Source: a virus
Virus record (IMG/VR): IMGVR_UViG_3300028920_000694
Location: 51,334-115,333 of that record
Length of the DNA stretch: 64,000 bases
Direction: 5' to 3' (one strand)
Under the pieces are notes generated by a model. That model did no database searches, had not been told where the DNA came from, and saw only the letters and a list, made by a program, of their open reading frames with translations. Position 1 is the stretch's first letter; each line of letters opens with the position of its first letter. Both the position numbers and the translations under genes were made by a program. Shown one piece after another: positions 1 to 9,162 of the stretch.

Positions 1-1594
1 ACCACCATCCTAATCCAAGACTACCAGATAATAAAATGTGTTGTCCAGAATAAGTTTGTGCTGATATAGTTATGTATTGTGCTCTTTGAGTAAATGTTGT
101 TGTTTTTATATTTCCAGTTCTATCATAGTTCTTACCATAAACAAAATAACTAGTAGGTTGATATCTTCTAGCACTATAAGAATCTTTAGTCCAAGTAGTT
201 CCATCAGCACTGGTGTATATAGCAAAATCAGTATCACTTGTTGTATTTGGCCTAAATTCCCATGTTCCATCAGATGCTATTGGTTGATGTAATGCCACAA
301 AGAATTGTTGTCCTGATTTAACTAATGCTCTCTGTGACCATGAAATATCAAAATGTAAATGTTGATAATATGCACTCATAGTTGTTGATGCAGATGCAAA
401 TGCAGCAGATATATCTTTATCACATCCACTAATAAGATAACACCATACTGTCTTAGGTAATGCATAACTGTCATTATGAACTACATATGCTTCCACTCTA
501 GTTACTCTTGCATCAAATGAGAATGGTTTCCATATATCACTAGAACCTCCACCTGACACTTGCCATCCTATATAATAATTTGCTGTTGAATCATTTTGTG
601 GTGCTCCACCAGCACCAGTCTGTCCTAATTTTTTAGATGAAGACTCTGTTGTAGTTAGGAATGAATCACTTCCACCTGTAAATATGTCTGCATTGTCCTT
701 AGTGGATGTATTTAAATATGTGTAATCTTCAAATTCATCTGTATAAACATGAGAATCTGCATCTGGAAAAATACTAAATATTAAAGTATCTGGCTCATCA
801 TCATCTTCTGTTCTATCCATGTAGAATTTAACAGCTGATAGAATATCATCTTCGGCACAAATTCTCTGTGCAATCACTGCATTTGAAGTCAATGCAAATG
901 AATGATTAAGATTAGGTTGGGATGTTATTGTAGAATATCCTGTTCCACCAACAACTAAAACCTTATTAGTTATATCCTCATCAGCTTCCTCTAATGGATC
1001 CATCTTAAAAATATCTGATTCAGAGATAGTGAAATCATAGCTATCTCCTCTAAATTCAGGTTGATAATAATGCATTTGTCCACTATTATCTATATAGAAT
1101 TTAAATCCATCAATCTTAGTCAAATCAATAAGTGCATCACCAACTATTGTATTAGAGAAATCAATTGAGTCAGTCATTGTTGTTCCACTATTGTTCCAAA
1201 TGTGTGACCCAGAGATTCCAGGACAATAATCAGCTATAAGAGAAGATGCTATATAACAGGTATTTCCAGAATATTCAGCAGAAGCACTAGTATGATATCT
1301 CCATAAATCATATGTTCTACCAACTACCTGATATATATGTGTCTTCTTTCCCTGAACAATTTCTTGTTGTATCCTAGATATATATCCATCAAATTCTAAA
1401 TCATCATTTATAAAAAGAAGAACTTTATCCCCAATCAATCTATTTGTGGTGACATCAAATGCATTTATCACTCCATTCTGAAAATATTCATTATCTGAAT
1501 TAGTTATCTCAATGAGAGATATATTTCCACCAGCAGAATAATGATTTGCATCTGCTGAACCTGAACCCAAATAGATATCGTATGAGATAGTCAT
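1..1594 (-). CDS. Tail hub / baseplate-like protein (3' end outside window)
   Basis: An open minus-strand frame runs from an ATG at 1594 to the window edge without a stop (at least 531 codons). It starts 2 nt after the tape-measure stop, the usual place of the distal-tail or hub gene. The N-terminal ~100 residues form a beta-rich domain (MTISYDIYLGSG start, then LLFINDDLEFDGYISRIQ) that resembles the first domain of siphovirus hub proteins of the gpD / gp37-like type, which cap the tail tube and hold fibres. The rest is a Ser/Thr/Asn-rich beta protein that looks like carbohydrate-binding or jelly-roll modules. The hub assignment is inferred from position and N-terminal pattern; the C-terminal role is unknown. 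Confidence 0.65.
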   Translation of the reverse strand, partial: MTISYDIYLGSGSADANHYSAGGNISLIEITNSDNEYFQNGVINAFDVTTNRLIGDKVLLFINDDLEFDGYISRIQQEIVQGKKTHIYQVVGRTYDLWRYHTSASAEYSGNTCYIASSLIADYCPGISGSHIWNNSGTTMTDSIDFSNTIVGDALIDLTKIDGFKFYIDNSGQMHYYQPEFRGDSYDFTISESDIFKMDPLEEADEDITNKVLVVGGTGYSTITSQPNLNHSFALTSNAVIAQRICAEDDILSAVKFYMDRTEDDDEPDTLIFSIFPDADSHVYTDEFEDYTYLNTSTKDNADIFTGGSDSFLTTTESSSKKLGQTGAGGAPQNDSTANYYIGWQVSGGGSSDIWKPFSFDARVTRVEAYVVHNDSYALPKTVWCYLISGCDKDISAAFASASTTMSAYYQHLHFDISWSQRALVKSGQQFFVALHQPIASDGTWEFRPNTTSDTDFAIYTSADGTTWTKDSYSARRYQPTSYFVYGKNYDRTGNIKTTTFTQRAQYITISAQTYSGQHILLSGSLGLGWW

Positions 1595-1596
1595 AA

Positions 1597-4500
1597 TTAT
1601 CTAGTATTCCGATACCTAAACTTTAATTGATTTGTAAATGCACCAACATCCTGAATTCCATGAACATTTATAGGTCCATACATATTATAATTCTCACTCA
1701 TTGTATCTCCAGAATATGTCACATTTCTATTATAGGATGTTCCACCGAACACTCCACCTTTCTGCATTCCAAGCAGATTAGAATAATGTGTAGAGAGTAA
1801 ATATTTCATGATATTCTCACCATATTTACGATTAGTTCCCTCTAATGGAACAAGTGCCTCTGCTCCTTTTTCACCAAACACTCCAGCAGTTGGAGAATTA
1901 AATATTCCACCTCTTTCTCCAAATACTAGATTTCTAGCAACATTTCCAAATTCATCAAACATTGCTCCTGGATTTCTTATGGTATTCATCACAATCTCAA
2001 ATGCAGTTCCTGTTGAAGTATTGATATTATTCATTAGATTAAATATATTCTGTAATTCATTCTTTAAATCTATTACCTTGAGATTTAATTTATCAACATC
2101 GGATTGAGTATATCCGATTACTCTATCTACAGCCAACCATGCATCTTCTAATTCATAAGTGATGGTAGTACCTTCATCTGTAGCCTGTGCCATATCATTA
2201 GCTTTATCTTTTATCTTAGTAACTGTTGTAGCAACATCATTAGAAGCAATACCTATATCCATATAGTGTTCTGCAGTATCCATTGCCACATCATTGTATT
2301 CCTTCTGTTCTTTAGTTGCAGCATCTATATATTCTTGTAATTCTGCCTCTGTTATGTCACCCCTAGCATATGCTGCCCTAGCCTTAGCTAAATCACCTTC
2401 TGCTTCTTTCCATTCTTTATACTGTTCAATTATATCTTCAGTGAGAAGTGCTTGTTCAGCTAACCCTTCAAATAATTCATCATCCAGTTTCTTTTTATCT
2501 TCTGCTATCTTATATTTCTCTAATTCAATCTTAAGTAGTTTATCTTCTAATTCATAGACATCCAACATTGCCTCTGCTTTATATTTCTCTTTATTAGTGA
2601 CTATATCCAATACCTTAGCATATTCTGACATTGCTGAATTCAATTCACTCTGAACTTCTAGTAATTCACCCCTTCTATTTATTATATCAGTGACCTGTTC
2701 CAGAATTGCTAATTCATTCTCATTTAATTTTTCAGATAGAGAATTATATGTAGCAGTAGCAACTCCCAGTTCTTCTCTTCTAATTCTCAATTCATCAGTT
2801 ACATCAGATAAATCCTGAGTTATTCTATTAGCTTGATTTAATAATAAATTATATTCCTCTTCTCTATCAGGCCCAAGTCTATTCATTTCTTCTCTGGTGT
2901 CAATCAATCTCTGATTCAGATTCGTTTGTTTTCCTGATAATCTATTAATGTCTTTATTAATGTTATATAGATTTGTATATGCATCAACTGCATCTCCAAC
3001 TTCTGGACTCAAATCATGCATCAATTTAAGAATGTCTGATGATACACTTAATACATCACTTTCACTATCAGCATATTTCCTTGTAGCATCACCCAAATCT
3101 ATAAGTAAATCATTATATTCTTCATTTCCCTTTTTACCTTCTGCAGTTAATTCATTTAATCTATTCTGAATCCTGACTACCCTTGATAATCCATCTAACC
3201 AATCAGGTATAGCTTTATTTGAATATCTTTGTATTACAGTCATTCCATCTTCACCAGTTTTTGTTAATTTCTCCCATGCTTCATAACTTAATGTCAAACT
3301 CTCTTGAACACCTTTAATCTTATCTATCATACCAAGTGCACTATCAATCATTGATGCAATTGAACCAATAAATGGAATAGCTTTCACCATATCTTTTATT
3401 GTCCCAAAGAAATCAAAATCACCTTCACCACTAATAATCCCTTGGAGTGATTTTACTGATTCAATTAATTTCCATAATGCACCAGTTAATTCTTCACCAA
3501 TAGCTGCACCTAATTCCTGTGCATCACCAGCTAATTGTTTGAATTTGCCTGACATTGTATCCATCTGTTTCTCAGCAATAAATTCAGTGATTCCAGACAT
3601 TTCCTTAGTGATAAGGACATAATCTTCTATTTCATCAACTGCACTCACTAGAGTAGCTGCAGCAGCAGCAGTTCTTGCTCTAAACATCTGTGAAGCATCA
3701 GCCACACTAAATTGAGCATTCTTTAATTTTCTAAGTATGTCTACTATACTATTAACTGTTGGATCTATATCAGATAGAGTTAATCCTAATGCAGCAAGTG
3801 CTCTCTGTCCCTTATCTGTTGGAGTCAGAAGTTTAGTAAATATCATATTTAGACGTTGACCTGCTTGTGCACCCTCATAACCTCTATCAGCAAGCAATGT
3901 CAATGTAGCTCCTATTTCTCTAAAGTCTTGATTCAATTCACCTGCTATCTGTCCAACATACTGGAATGCATTAGCCATCTTTTCTGCAGTCATAAATGAA
4001 TTAGTAATCAAAGCAGTGAATGTATCTACAACCATACCAGTATCATCAAGTTCAAGTCTAAATTGTTTTAGAACTGTAATTACATATTTAACTGCTTCTT
4101 CTAGATTTGTTTGTGTAGCAGTAGCATATTGTAAAATAGGAAGTAATTCTTTAGTAGATGATATAACTGGATCAATTCCAGCACTGGCAACTGTATACAT
4201 TGCCTTAGCTACTTCTGTCATAGTGAATATGGTCTTACTAGCAAGTTCTCTAGAAAGTTTACTTATTGCATTAACTGCTTTATCAAAGCTATGACCTAAA
4301 TATCCTGAAACAGCAGCAGCATTCACTACTGCACTCTCAAATTCCTTAAATATCTCTATAGAATTCTCTAGTCCTTGCCTTATAGCCATCACCATCTGAA
4401 CACCTATAGAGAATGAAATGTAGTGGACAATCTTCAACATGAACTTCTGCCAGCTAAGCATATACTTCAATTGCTGTGCAAAGCTCTGTTGCATACCTTT

Positions 4501-4629
4501 GGTAGATTTATTTACTGTCTTGTGAATTGCAGTCATTGACTTGTTCATCTCAGCCTTGACTCGATTCAAGCCAGTTGTCTTTATCTGCAAATCAACATAT
4601 ATACTACCAGCTTTAGTTCCAGTTACCAT
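1597..4629 (-). CDS. Tail tape measure protein
   Basis: This 1010-residue protein sets tail length and is threaded through the tail tube. Residues ~80-400 match the conserved core of TP901-type tape measures: alpha-helical AMYTVASAGIDP, then ITNSFMTAEKMANAFQYVG and LLADRGYEGAQAGQRLNMIF. A hydrophobic stretch lies near residues 45-65. Residues ~500-850 are long charged coiled coils. The C-terminus has the typical GVFGEKGAEALVPLEG motif found at tape-measure ends. The gene precedes the hub gene. Unusually, it is separated from the tail-tube and chaperone genes by a ~11 kb block of fibre and surface-protein genes. Confidence 0.93.
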   Translation of the reverse strand: MVTGTKAGSIYVDLQIKTTGLNRVKAEMNKSMTAIHKTVNKSTKGMQQSFAQQLKYMLSWQKFMLKIVHYISFSIGVQMVMAIRQGLENSIEIFKEFESAVVNAAAVSGYLGHSFDKAVNAISKLSRELASKTIFTMTEVAKAMYTVASAGIDPVISSTKELLPILQYATATQTNLEEAVKYVITVLKQFRLELDDTGMVVDTFTALITNSFMTAEKMANAFQYVGQIAGELNQDFREIGATLTLLADRGYEGAQAGQRLNMIFTKLLTPTDKGQRALAALGLTLSDIDPTVNSIVDILRKLKNAQFSVADASQMFRARTAAAAATLVSAVDEIEDYVLITKEMSGITEFIAEKQMDTMSGKFKQLAGDAQELGAAIGEELTGALWKLIESVKSLQGIISGEGDFDFFGTIKDMVKAIPFIGSIASMIDSALGMIDKIKGVQESLTLSYEAWEKLTKTGEDGMTVIQRYSNKAIPDWLDGLSRVVRIQNRLNELTAEGKKGNEEYNDLLIDLGDATRKYADSESDVLSVSSDILKLMHDLSPEVGDAVDAYTNLYNINKDINRLSGKQTNLNQRLIDTREEMNRLGPDREEEYNLLLNQANRITQDLSDVTDELRIRREELGVATATYNSLSEKLNENELAILEQVTDIINRRGELLEVQSELNSAMSEYAKVLDIVTNKEKYKAEAMLDVYELEDKLLKIELEKYKIAEDKKKLDDELFEGLAEQALLTEDIIEQYKEWKEAEGDLAKARAAYARGDITEAELQEYIDAATKEQKEYNDVAMDTAEHYMDIGIASNDVATTVTKIKDKANDMAQATDEGTTITYELEDAWLAVDRVIGYTQSDVDKLNLKVIDLKNELQNIFNLMNNINTSTGTAFEIVMNTIRNPGAMFDEFGNVARNLVFGERGGIFNSPTAGVFGEKGAEALVPLEGTNRKYGENIMKYLLSTHYSNLLGMQKGGVFGGTSYNRNVTYSGDTMSENYNMYGPINVHGIQDVGAFTNQLKFRYRNTR

Positions 4630-4682
4630 ATCTATCTATTCATTTATCTTTAATTTTATACATAATTCACATTTTCCATTTA

Positions 4683-4808
4683 AAGGGGTCAAAGAGCTAT
4701 TCTGAGAGACCTTGCATTGCACCCTACCTATACCATTAGATAACTTTTAAAGTGCTTCAGCGTGGCTCTCTGTTAATCCTCAGCGATGTTTCAGACATAT
4801 CCTAAACC
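4683..4808 (+). repeat. Dispersed structured element, copy A
   Basis: This is an intergenic copy of an element that also occurs near 32.8, 37.1, 37.3 and 51.9 kb. Blocks in order are AGAGC (4693-4697), CTGAG (4702-4706), CCATTAG (4733-4739), CTTCAGCGTGGCTCT (4755-4769), AATCCTCAG (4775-4783) and TATCCTA (4798-4804). AGAGC is complementary to GCTCT (4765-4769), CTGAG to CTCAG (4779-4783), and ATGT (4786-4789) to ACAT (4795-4798). The conserved strand is opposite to the flanking tail genes, so either the element is made as a separate plus-strand RNA or its complement is part of the tail mRNA. Confidence 0.6.
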
Positions 4809-4828
4809 TCATTTCCTAATATATCAGT

Positions 4829-5269
4829 TTATATAACAACCATCAGAGGTTCCCAATTACTTGGTAGTTTAGATATATTATCATTTTGAGGTTCAACTAT
4901 CCATACATCTAAATTATCATCTACAAATATATTCACAGCATGTGGATATGTGAACATAGGAGTATTAGATATCAATATACCAAATGGTAAACTAGACCAG
5001 TGTTTGATAGAGAACTGTCCATATAGTCTAATACTAAAATCATCACAATCCAAATATTCAGAAATATATGACTCTTTATCTGTATCATCTTGTGATATGA
5101 ATCTAGCATACTCTGTGAGAGATGTAAGTTTGTATTTACTATCATATATGTAGATAACACAACTCTCTCCTAATTCAGCTCTTAATGTAGACATTAATTC
5201 AGTATATTCTACATCCACTAATGGACTAGGCTTTCCTAGCTTACTCTTACTAAACCATCCTAAACACAT
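4829..5269 (-). CDS. Papain-like / MOA-lectin-related domain protein
   Basis: This 146-residue protein has a DCDDF motif (about residue 73), a later PHAVNIFV segment and VEPQND near the C-terminus. A CDD(F/Y)-His-Asn-EPQ series is typical of small phage proteins related to the C-terminal papain-like domain of the mushroom lectin MOA (transglutaminase/cysteine-protease-like fold). That family assignment is from memory of the pattern. The Cys and His could be catalytic, but the fold may also act only structurally. It follows a membrane-anchored beta-helix gene with TAA-ATG adjacency, so it probably belongs to the same surface or tail-fibre cassette. Confidence 0.5.
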   Translation of the reverse strand: MCLGWFSKSKLGKPSPLVDVEYTELMSTLRAELGESCVIYIYDSKYKLTSLTEYARFISQDDTDKESYISEYLDCDDFSIRLYGQFSIKHWSSLPFGILISNTPMFTYPHAVNIFVDDNLDVWIVEPQNDNISKLPSNWEPLMVVI

Positions 5270-6721
5270 TTAACTTACACCTGAATAGAAGTTCCAATCA
5301 TCATAGTCAGTACAATTAACCCTAGCATTACATTGATATATTGGATATTGAATACCATTCATGCTGTTAAACATTATATAACAATTTGTATCACTATTTG
5401 CTCCATATACACCAAGATTAGGATATCGTGTACCTGTTCCAACAATTGTATTTAGAAATATTTTAGAATCCTCTGTACTTGCAATTGATATTCCAGCTGA
5501 CCATTGGCCACATCTCTCTATATGATTACCACAAACTGTTGCATTGTCTCCACCCAATGAAATACCGTTACTTCCTATATCAGCAATCACATTATTATAA
5601 ATATATGTATATGAACCAGCTAAATTCATAGCATAACTAGTTATGTTTGTGAATTCACATCCTATTACTTCAATCCAATTAGGGCTTCCAGTTACACCTC
5701 TATAAGTGTCTCTTATGATACTATTAGATATTGTTACATGATAAACATCCGAAGCTATAAAGAAACCTCTTGCAGTGCTAGCACCATAACATGCATCATC
5801 TGTTCCACACGATACCATACAATCATCAAATAATACATGTGATGTGTCTTCCATATAATATCCTACACCAGAATCATATACAGAACAACCTGTTACTGAT
5901 ACATTCTGAGTTGCTTCAGCATATGTTGCAGCTAGAGCAGATTCTACAACGAAACCTCCAGAGAATGCATTATCTACAATACATCCACTTATCACTGAAT
6001 CATATGTTTCCCAATACCAAACACCAAATGCAGCATAATGCTTAAGACCACTTTCATCAAATGCACTAGCTAAATCAATGAACATACAATCATGTACATT
6101 AATTTGACTTCCTTCTTTGACGAATATTCCCATATTTTGGGTATCGTATATAGTCACACTGTATATCTCAACAAATTCACATTTCAAAAGATATATACCA
6201 TTAGTATAGGAATAAAAACAATCATACCATACATCCTGTCCACCACTATTTCCATCTAGGATTATATCATGTATTGTTATATTTGCATTACCATTTGTTT
6301 GGTCATAATTTCTAATCATAGTACAATTAGCATCATCATCAAGATAAAGTCTAACATTATATAATTCACAGTTATCACCAACATAGAGTATACCATCTTG
6401 TGTAATAAGATTATTACCACCATTAACCCATCCTGATTCGTTATCAAGATCATCAATAGCATTTTGTAGATTAGCAAACGAAGCTACCCAGTAATGTCCT
6501 TCACTATTTGAAATTAAAGTTTCTGTTGGAGGTCTATACCCTCCTGGTAGTAAGTCTGTCATCACCCCAGCTCCACCAGCACCTAGAATAGCACCAGTAG
6601 TTAGGACTGCAGCAGCTTTCTTCTTATTCCTCTTAAACCAATTTTGTATATCATCTCTAAATAGATATATTAAACTAACTGTGATTAGTATACCTATTAA
6701 TAGAATTATCCATCCTATCAT
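5270..6721 (-). CDS. Membrane-anchored right-handed beta-helix protein
   Basis: The 483-residue protein begins with a transmembrane segment (residues ~2-22), a basic stretch (KRNKKK), and a second hydrophobic Ala/Gly-rich segment (~35-55) followed by a Pro/Gly linker. Residues ~90-470 are parallel beta-helix repeats of the PbH1/NosD type, with recurrent short Asn-, Cys- and Ser-rich turns. The same TM-basic-TM start occurs in the gene at 9162-11255. Beta-helix domains in tailed viruses usually bind or cut polysaccharide, but no catalytic residues can be assigned. An N-terminal membrane anchor is odd for a virion fibre; it may be displayed on the infected cell or shed. Confidence 0.6.
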   Translation of the reverse strand: MIGWIILLIGILITVSLIYLFRDDIQNWFKRNKKKAAAVLTTGAILGAGGAGVMTDLLPGGYRPPTETLISNSEGHYWVASFANLQNAIDDLDNESGWVNGGNNLITQDGILYVGDNCELYNVRLYLDDDANCTMIRNYDQTNGNANITIHDIILDGNSGGQDVWYDCFYSYTNGIYLLKCEFVEIYSVTIYDTQNMGIFVKEGSQINVHDCMFIDLASAFDESGLKHYAAFGVWYWETYDSVISGCIVDNAFSGGFVVESALAATYAEATQNVSVTGCSVYDSGVGYYMEDTSHVLFDDCMVSCGTDDACYGASTARGFFIASDVYHVTISNSIIRDTYRGVTGSPNWIEVIGCEFTNITSYAMNLAGSYTYIYNNVIADIGSNGISLGGDNATVCGNHIERCGQWSAGISIASTEDSKIFLNTIVGTGTRYPNLGVYGANSDTNCYIMFNSMNGIQYPIYQCNARVNCTDYDDWNFYSGVS

Positions 6722-6756
6722 TTATTTCAGTCTCCAAAATATAACATATAACATCT

Positions 6757-8718
6757 TTAAATTATATACCAATTAGTTCCATCACTTATAACAGTGACAG
6801 ATTCATATTGAAATTGCATATCATAATCAACATCACCATCTATAGTATCACCACTCTGTCCAGATACAGTAACAGTTCCTGTACCTATATTCTTAACAGT
6901 TATATTATCACCACTATTATGTGAGTCTGGTAGTTTAATAGTTATAGTATTAGAAGCTAGAACATATTCTCCAACTAATGCTGAATAATTAGCAGTCTTG
7001 GTTTGTACTATATATCTATGATGACCATAGATAGTACCACCAGAGAATGCTGCTGATGATATTCCAGTTGAATCATATATGGGTTTATCATTTGCATCTA
7101 AATCTCCACCAAGTTGAGGTGTTGTATCTTCCACTACATTAGATAATCCTGCACCAGGAACTAGATTAGTGGCATTTCCTGAAACCCAATCTGCATATAT
7201 TCCAGTTTGGGATGAAATCAGATTAGTTTGAATCGAACCTCCAGATATTCCTTGAGATGACAGTCCATAACATCTTATTTTATGACTCCAACTATCTCCT
7301 GAAACAAATAATTGATAATCACGAACATCTATATTTTGAAATTCTTTGGTAGAAGACATTCCATCAAAGTTAACTCTAAAGCTTGGTTTATTATTATTTT
7401 GACTCAAAAACAATGAATAATTGGGTACAGAACTTGCTATGATAAATGGATATGTAGCAGTTTGTTTTAAATCCTTTATATAAAACCACCCAGAATTATT
7501 AACACCAAACCTATAATGAGCGTTAGAACCTGTTAATTCATAATTATCAGTAAATCTAGTAAATTCACCAAATTGATTTTTGTCTTGTCCTATGTAAGTA
7601 GTCTTAGTTCCACTATCATAAAATGCAGATGGAACATTTAACCAAGCATCCGTACCTATAAATGTAATATCTGTTGCACTACTATAAATAGACCAAGCGA
7701 AATTTGGATTATCAGCATTACCCCAATCATACACCACACATTTATTAAATTGATGTCCACCAGTCGAAATATTTTTAAATCCATCTGTAGTTCTACCTAA
7801 AGTTTGTATTTCTACACAATCAAAGCAAAATTCTCCCATTATAGCACTTGTTCCACCTCGAGTGAGATTATTATCAAATTCTACACCAATTCTTGGACAA
7901 TTAATCCATATGTTTTTAAACCATAATGAATTTATCCATGCATTATTATTTAGATTTCCAGTACTAGTATATATATGTATTCCTCTTGATACTCCATTTA
8001 TATCAATATCTCTACACATAGTATTAAATATGCAACTTCGACTACCTGTTGCTGAATATCGAATTGCAGTAGCTCCTGATAGTATGCCATCATCCCAATT
8101 ATCTGGAGATCCAGCATGGATATATATTTTTTCAACTGTAGTCTGAACTATACTAGATCTTTCCTTCCAATCATCTACATCACTATGAGAATAATGATGT
8201 ACAATATTTCCAGAATACCAATTAGTTCCTGGAGTTGGTAAATGAACTGAGAAATTACCTAATAGAATATTTCTTGTTCTATTATTAGTAGTACCTCTAC
8301 GTTGACCAGTGATATAAAAACCATCATATGTACCTTCTGCAAATTTAAATTGTGTACCAGCACCACCACCATATAAAGTAGAATGATTAGGTATATTTAT
8401 AGTGGAAGAAATATTATATGTTCCAGATGCTACATATGTATATGTGAATGGAGAGAGAACACTATTAAATAATGTAGAAGCATCTACATCAGAGTTTATA
8501 ATTGTTCCATCAGTTCCTCTCTTTGCATAATATGTATTACTGCTTTTATATATGATAATATCAGCAGCATAATATGAACCCCCTCCAGCTACGCTATCAG
8601 CATATGTTTTATTAGCTACATCAGTCCCAGCTACAGGTGTATATCCAGTTGTGATATGTCCACCTGAGATGGCTTGTGAGCTTACACTATCTATATTATA
8701 AAGGATTCCTTCTCCCAT
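6757..8718 (-). CDS. Tail fibre with pectate-lyase-like beta-helix
   Basis: This 653-residue protein starts with a short repeat module (SQAISGGHI, AGTDVANKTYADSVAG) shared with the other fibre genes here and typical of phage fibre N-termini. Residues ~70-380 form a pectate-lyase-type beta-helix. ISGG-type linkers recur around residues 480-560. The C-terminus has the TVKNIGTGTVTVSG ... DGTNWYII pattern common at the end of tail fibres and spikes. It probably recognises a surface glycan. Enzymatic activity cannot be judged from the sequence. Confidence 0.7.
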   Translation of the reverse strand: MGEGILYNIDSVSSQAISGGHITTGYTPVAGTDVANKTYADSVAGGGSYYAADIIIYKSSNTYYAKRGTDGTIINSDVDASTLFNSVLSPFTYTYVASGTYNISSTINIPNHSTLYGGGAGTQFKFAEGTYDGFYITGQRRGTTNNRTRNILLGNFSVHLPTPGTNWYSGNIVHHYSHSDVDDWKERSSIVQTTVEKIYIHAGSPDNWDDGILSGATAIRYSATGSRSCIFNTMCRDIDINGVSRGIHIYTSTGNLNNNAWINSLWFKNIWINCPRIGVEFDNNLTRGGTSAIMGEFCFDCVEIQTLGRTTDGFKNISTGGHQFNKCVVYDWGNADNPNFAWSIYSSATDITFIGTDAWLNVPSAFYDSGTKTTYIGQDKNQFGEFTRFTDNYELTGSNAHYRFGVNNSGWFYIKDLKQTATYPFIIASSVPNYSLFLSQNNNKPSFRVNFDGMSSTKEFQNIDVRDYQLFVSGDSWSHKIRCYGLSSQGISGGSIQTNLISSQTGIYADWVSGNATNLVPGAGLSNVVEDTTPQLGGDLDANDKPIYDSTGISSAAFSGGTIYGHHRYIVQTKTANYSALVGEYVLASNTITIKLPDSHNSGDNITVKNIGTGTVTVSGQSGDTIDGDVDYDMQFQYESVTVISDGTNWYII

Positions 8719-8775
8719 CTAGTTACCATCCATTTAATTTCATAATTCATTTCTTTTAGACATCCTAAACATTTA

Positions 8776-9162
8776 TTAATCATAATCTATAGTCTTTAAA
8801 TGTCCTTTTTGTATATTAGAATTAAAGATATAAACTTCATTTCCATATTTTCTATATGTATTCAATGATATGTCATTTACTAGATTAGCCTCTTCTAGAG
8901 TGATATTCAAATTCTTACCCATATCACTTACCACCAATTTGAATGTAGATGAATATGTTTCTCCTTTACCATCCGCATTAACAGTCATAGTGCATCCAGA
9001 ATAAGCATAATCCATCAGATTATCCACATACTTTCCAATAGAATTACTAGTCATTGTCAAGGCTTTATTTCCACTATTAGCTATAATAGTTCCACTAGCA
9101 AGTATATCTCCATTAGAATCATATAGATATCCATACATAGGATATGGAAATGGAAGTGGCAT
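8776..9162 (-). CDS. Small beta-sandwich surface protein
   Basis: This 128-residue protein opens with GYLYDSNGDILASGTIIANS, a pattern like the carboxypeptidase-regulatory or Ig-like domain in which a short term (here DSNGD) is followed by beta strands. It has no signal peptide. Its ATG overlaps the stop of the 697-residue surface protein (TAATG), so the two are translationally coupled. It is probably an accessory fibre or adhesin domain; the exact role is unknown. Confidence 0.45.
   Translation of the reverse strand: MPLPFPYPMYGYLYDSNGDILASGTIIANSGNKALTMTSNSIGKYVDNLMDYAYSGCTMTVNADGKGETYSSTFKLVVSDMGKNLNITLEEANLVNDISLNTYRKYGNEVYIFNSNIQKGHLKTIDYD

Noticed and set aside
77-292. Plus-strand ORF opposite the hub gene, and similar long plus-strand frames opposite tape measure, portal and terminase
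   Set aside because: They are antisense shadows of conserved minus-strand genes, with biased composition and no ribosome-binding sites.
4683-4808. Dispersed elements as archaeal C/D box sRNAs
   Set aside because: CTGA-like boxes occur but no convincing RUGAUGA box C or conserved box spacing is visible in all copies, so the class cannot be assigned.
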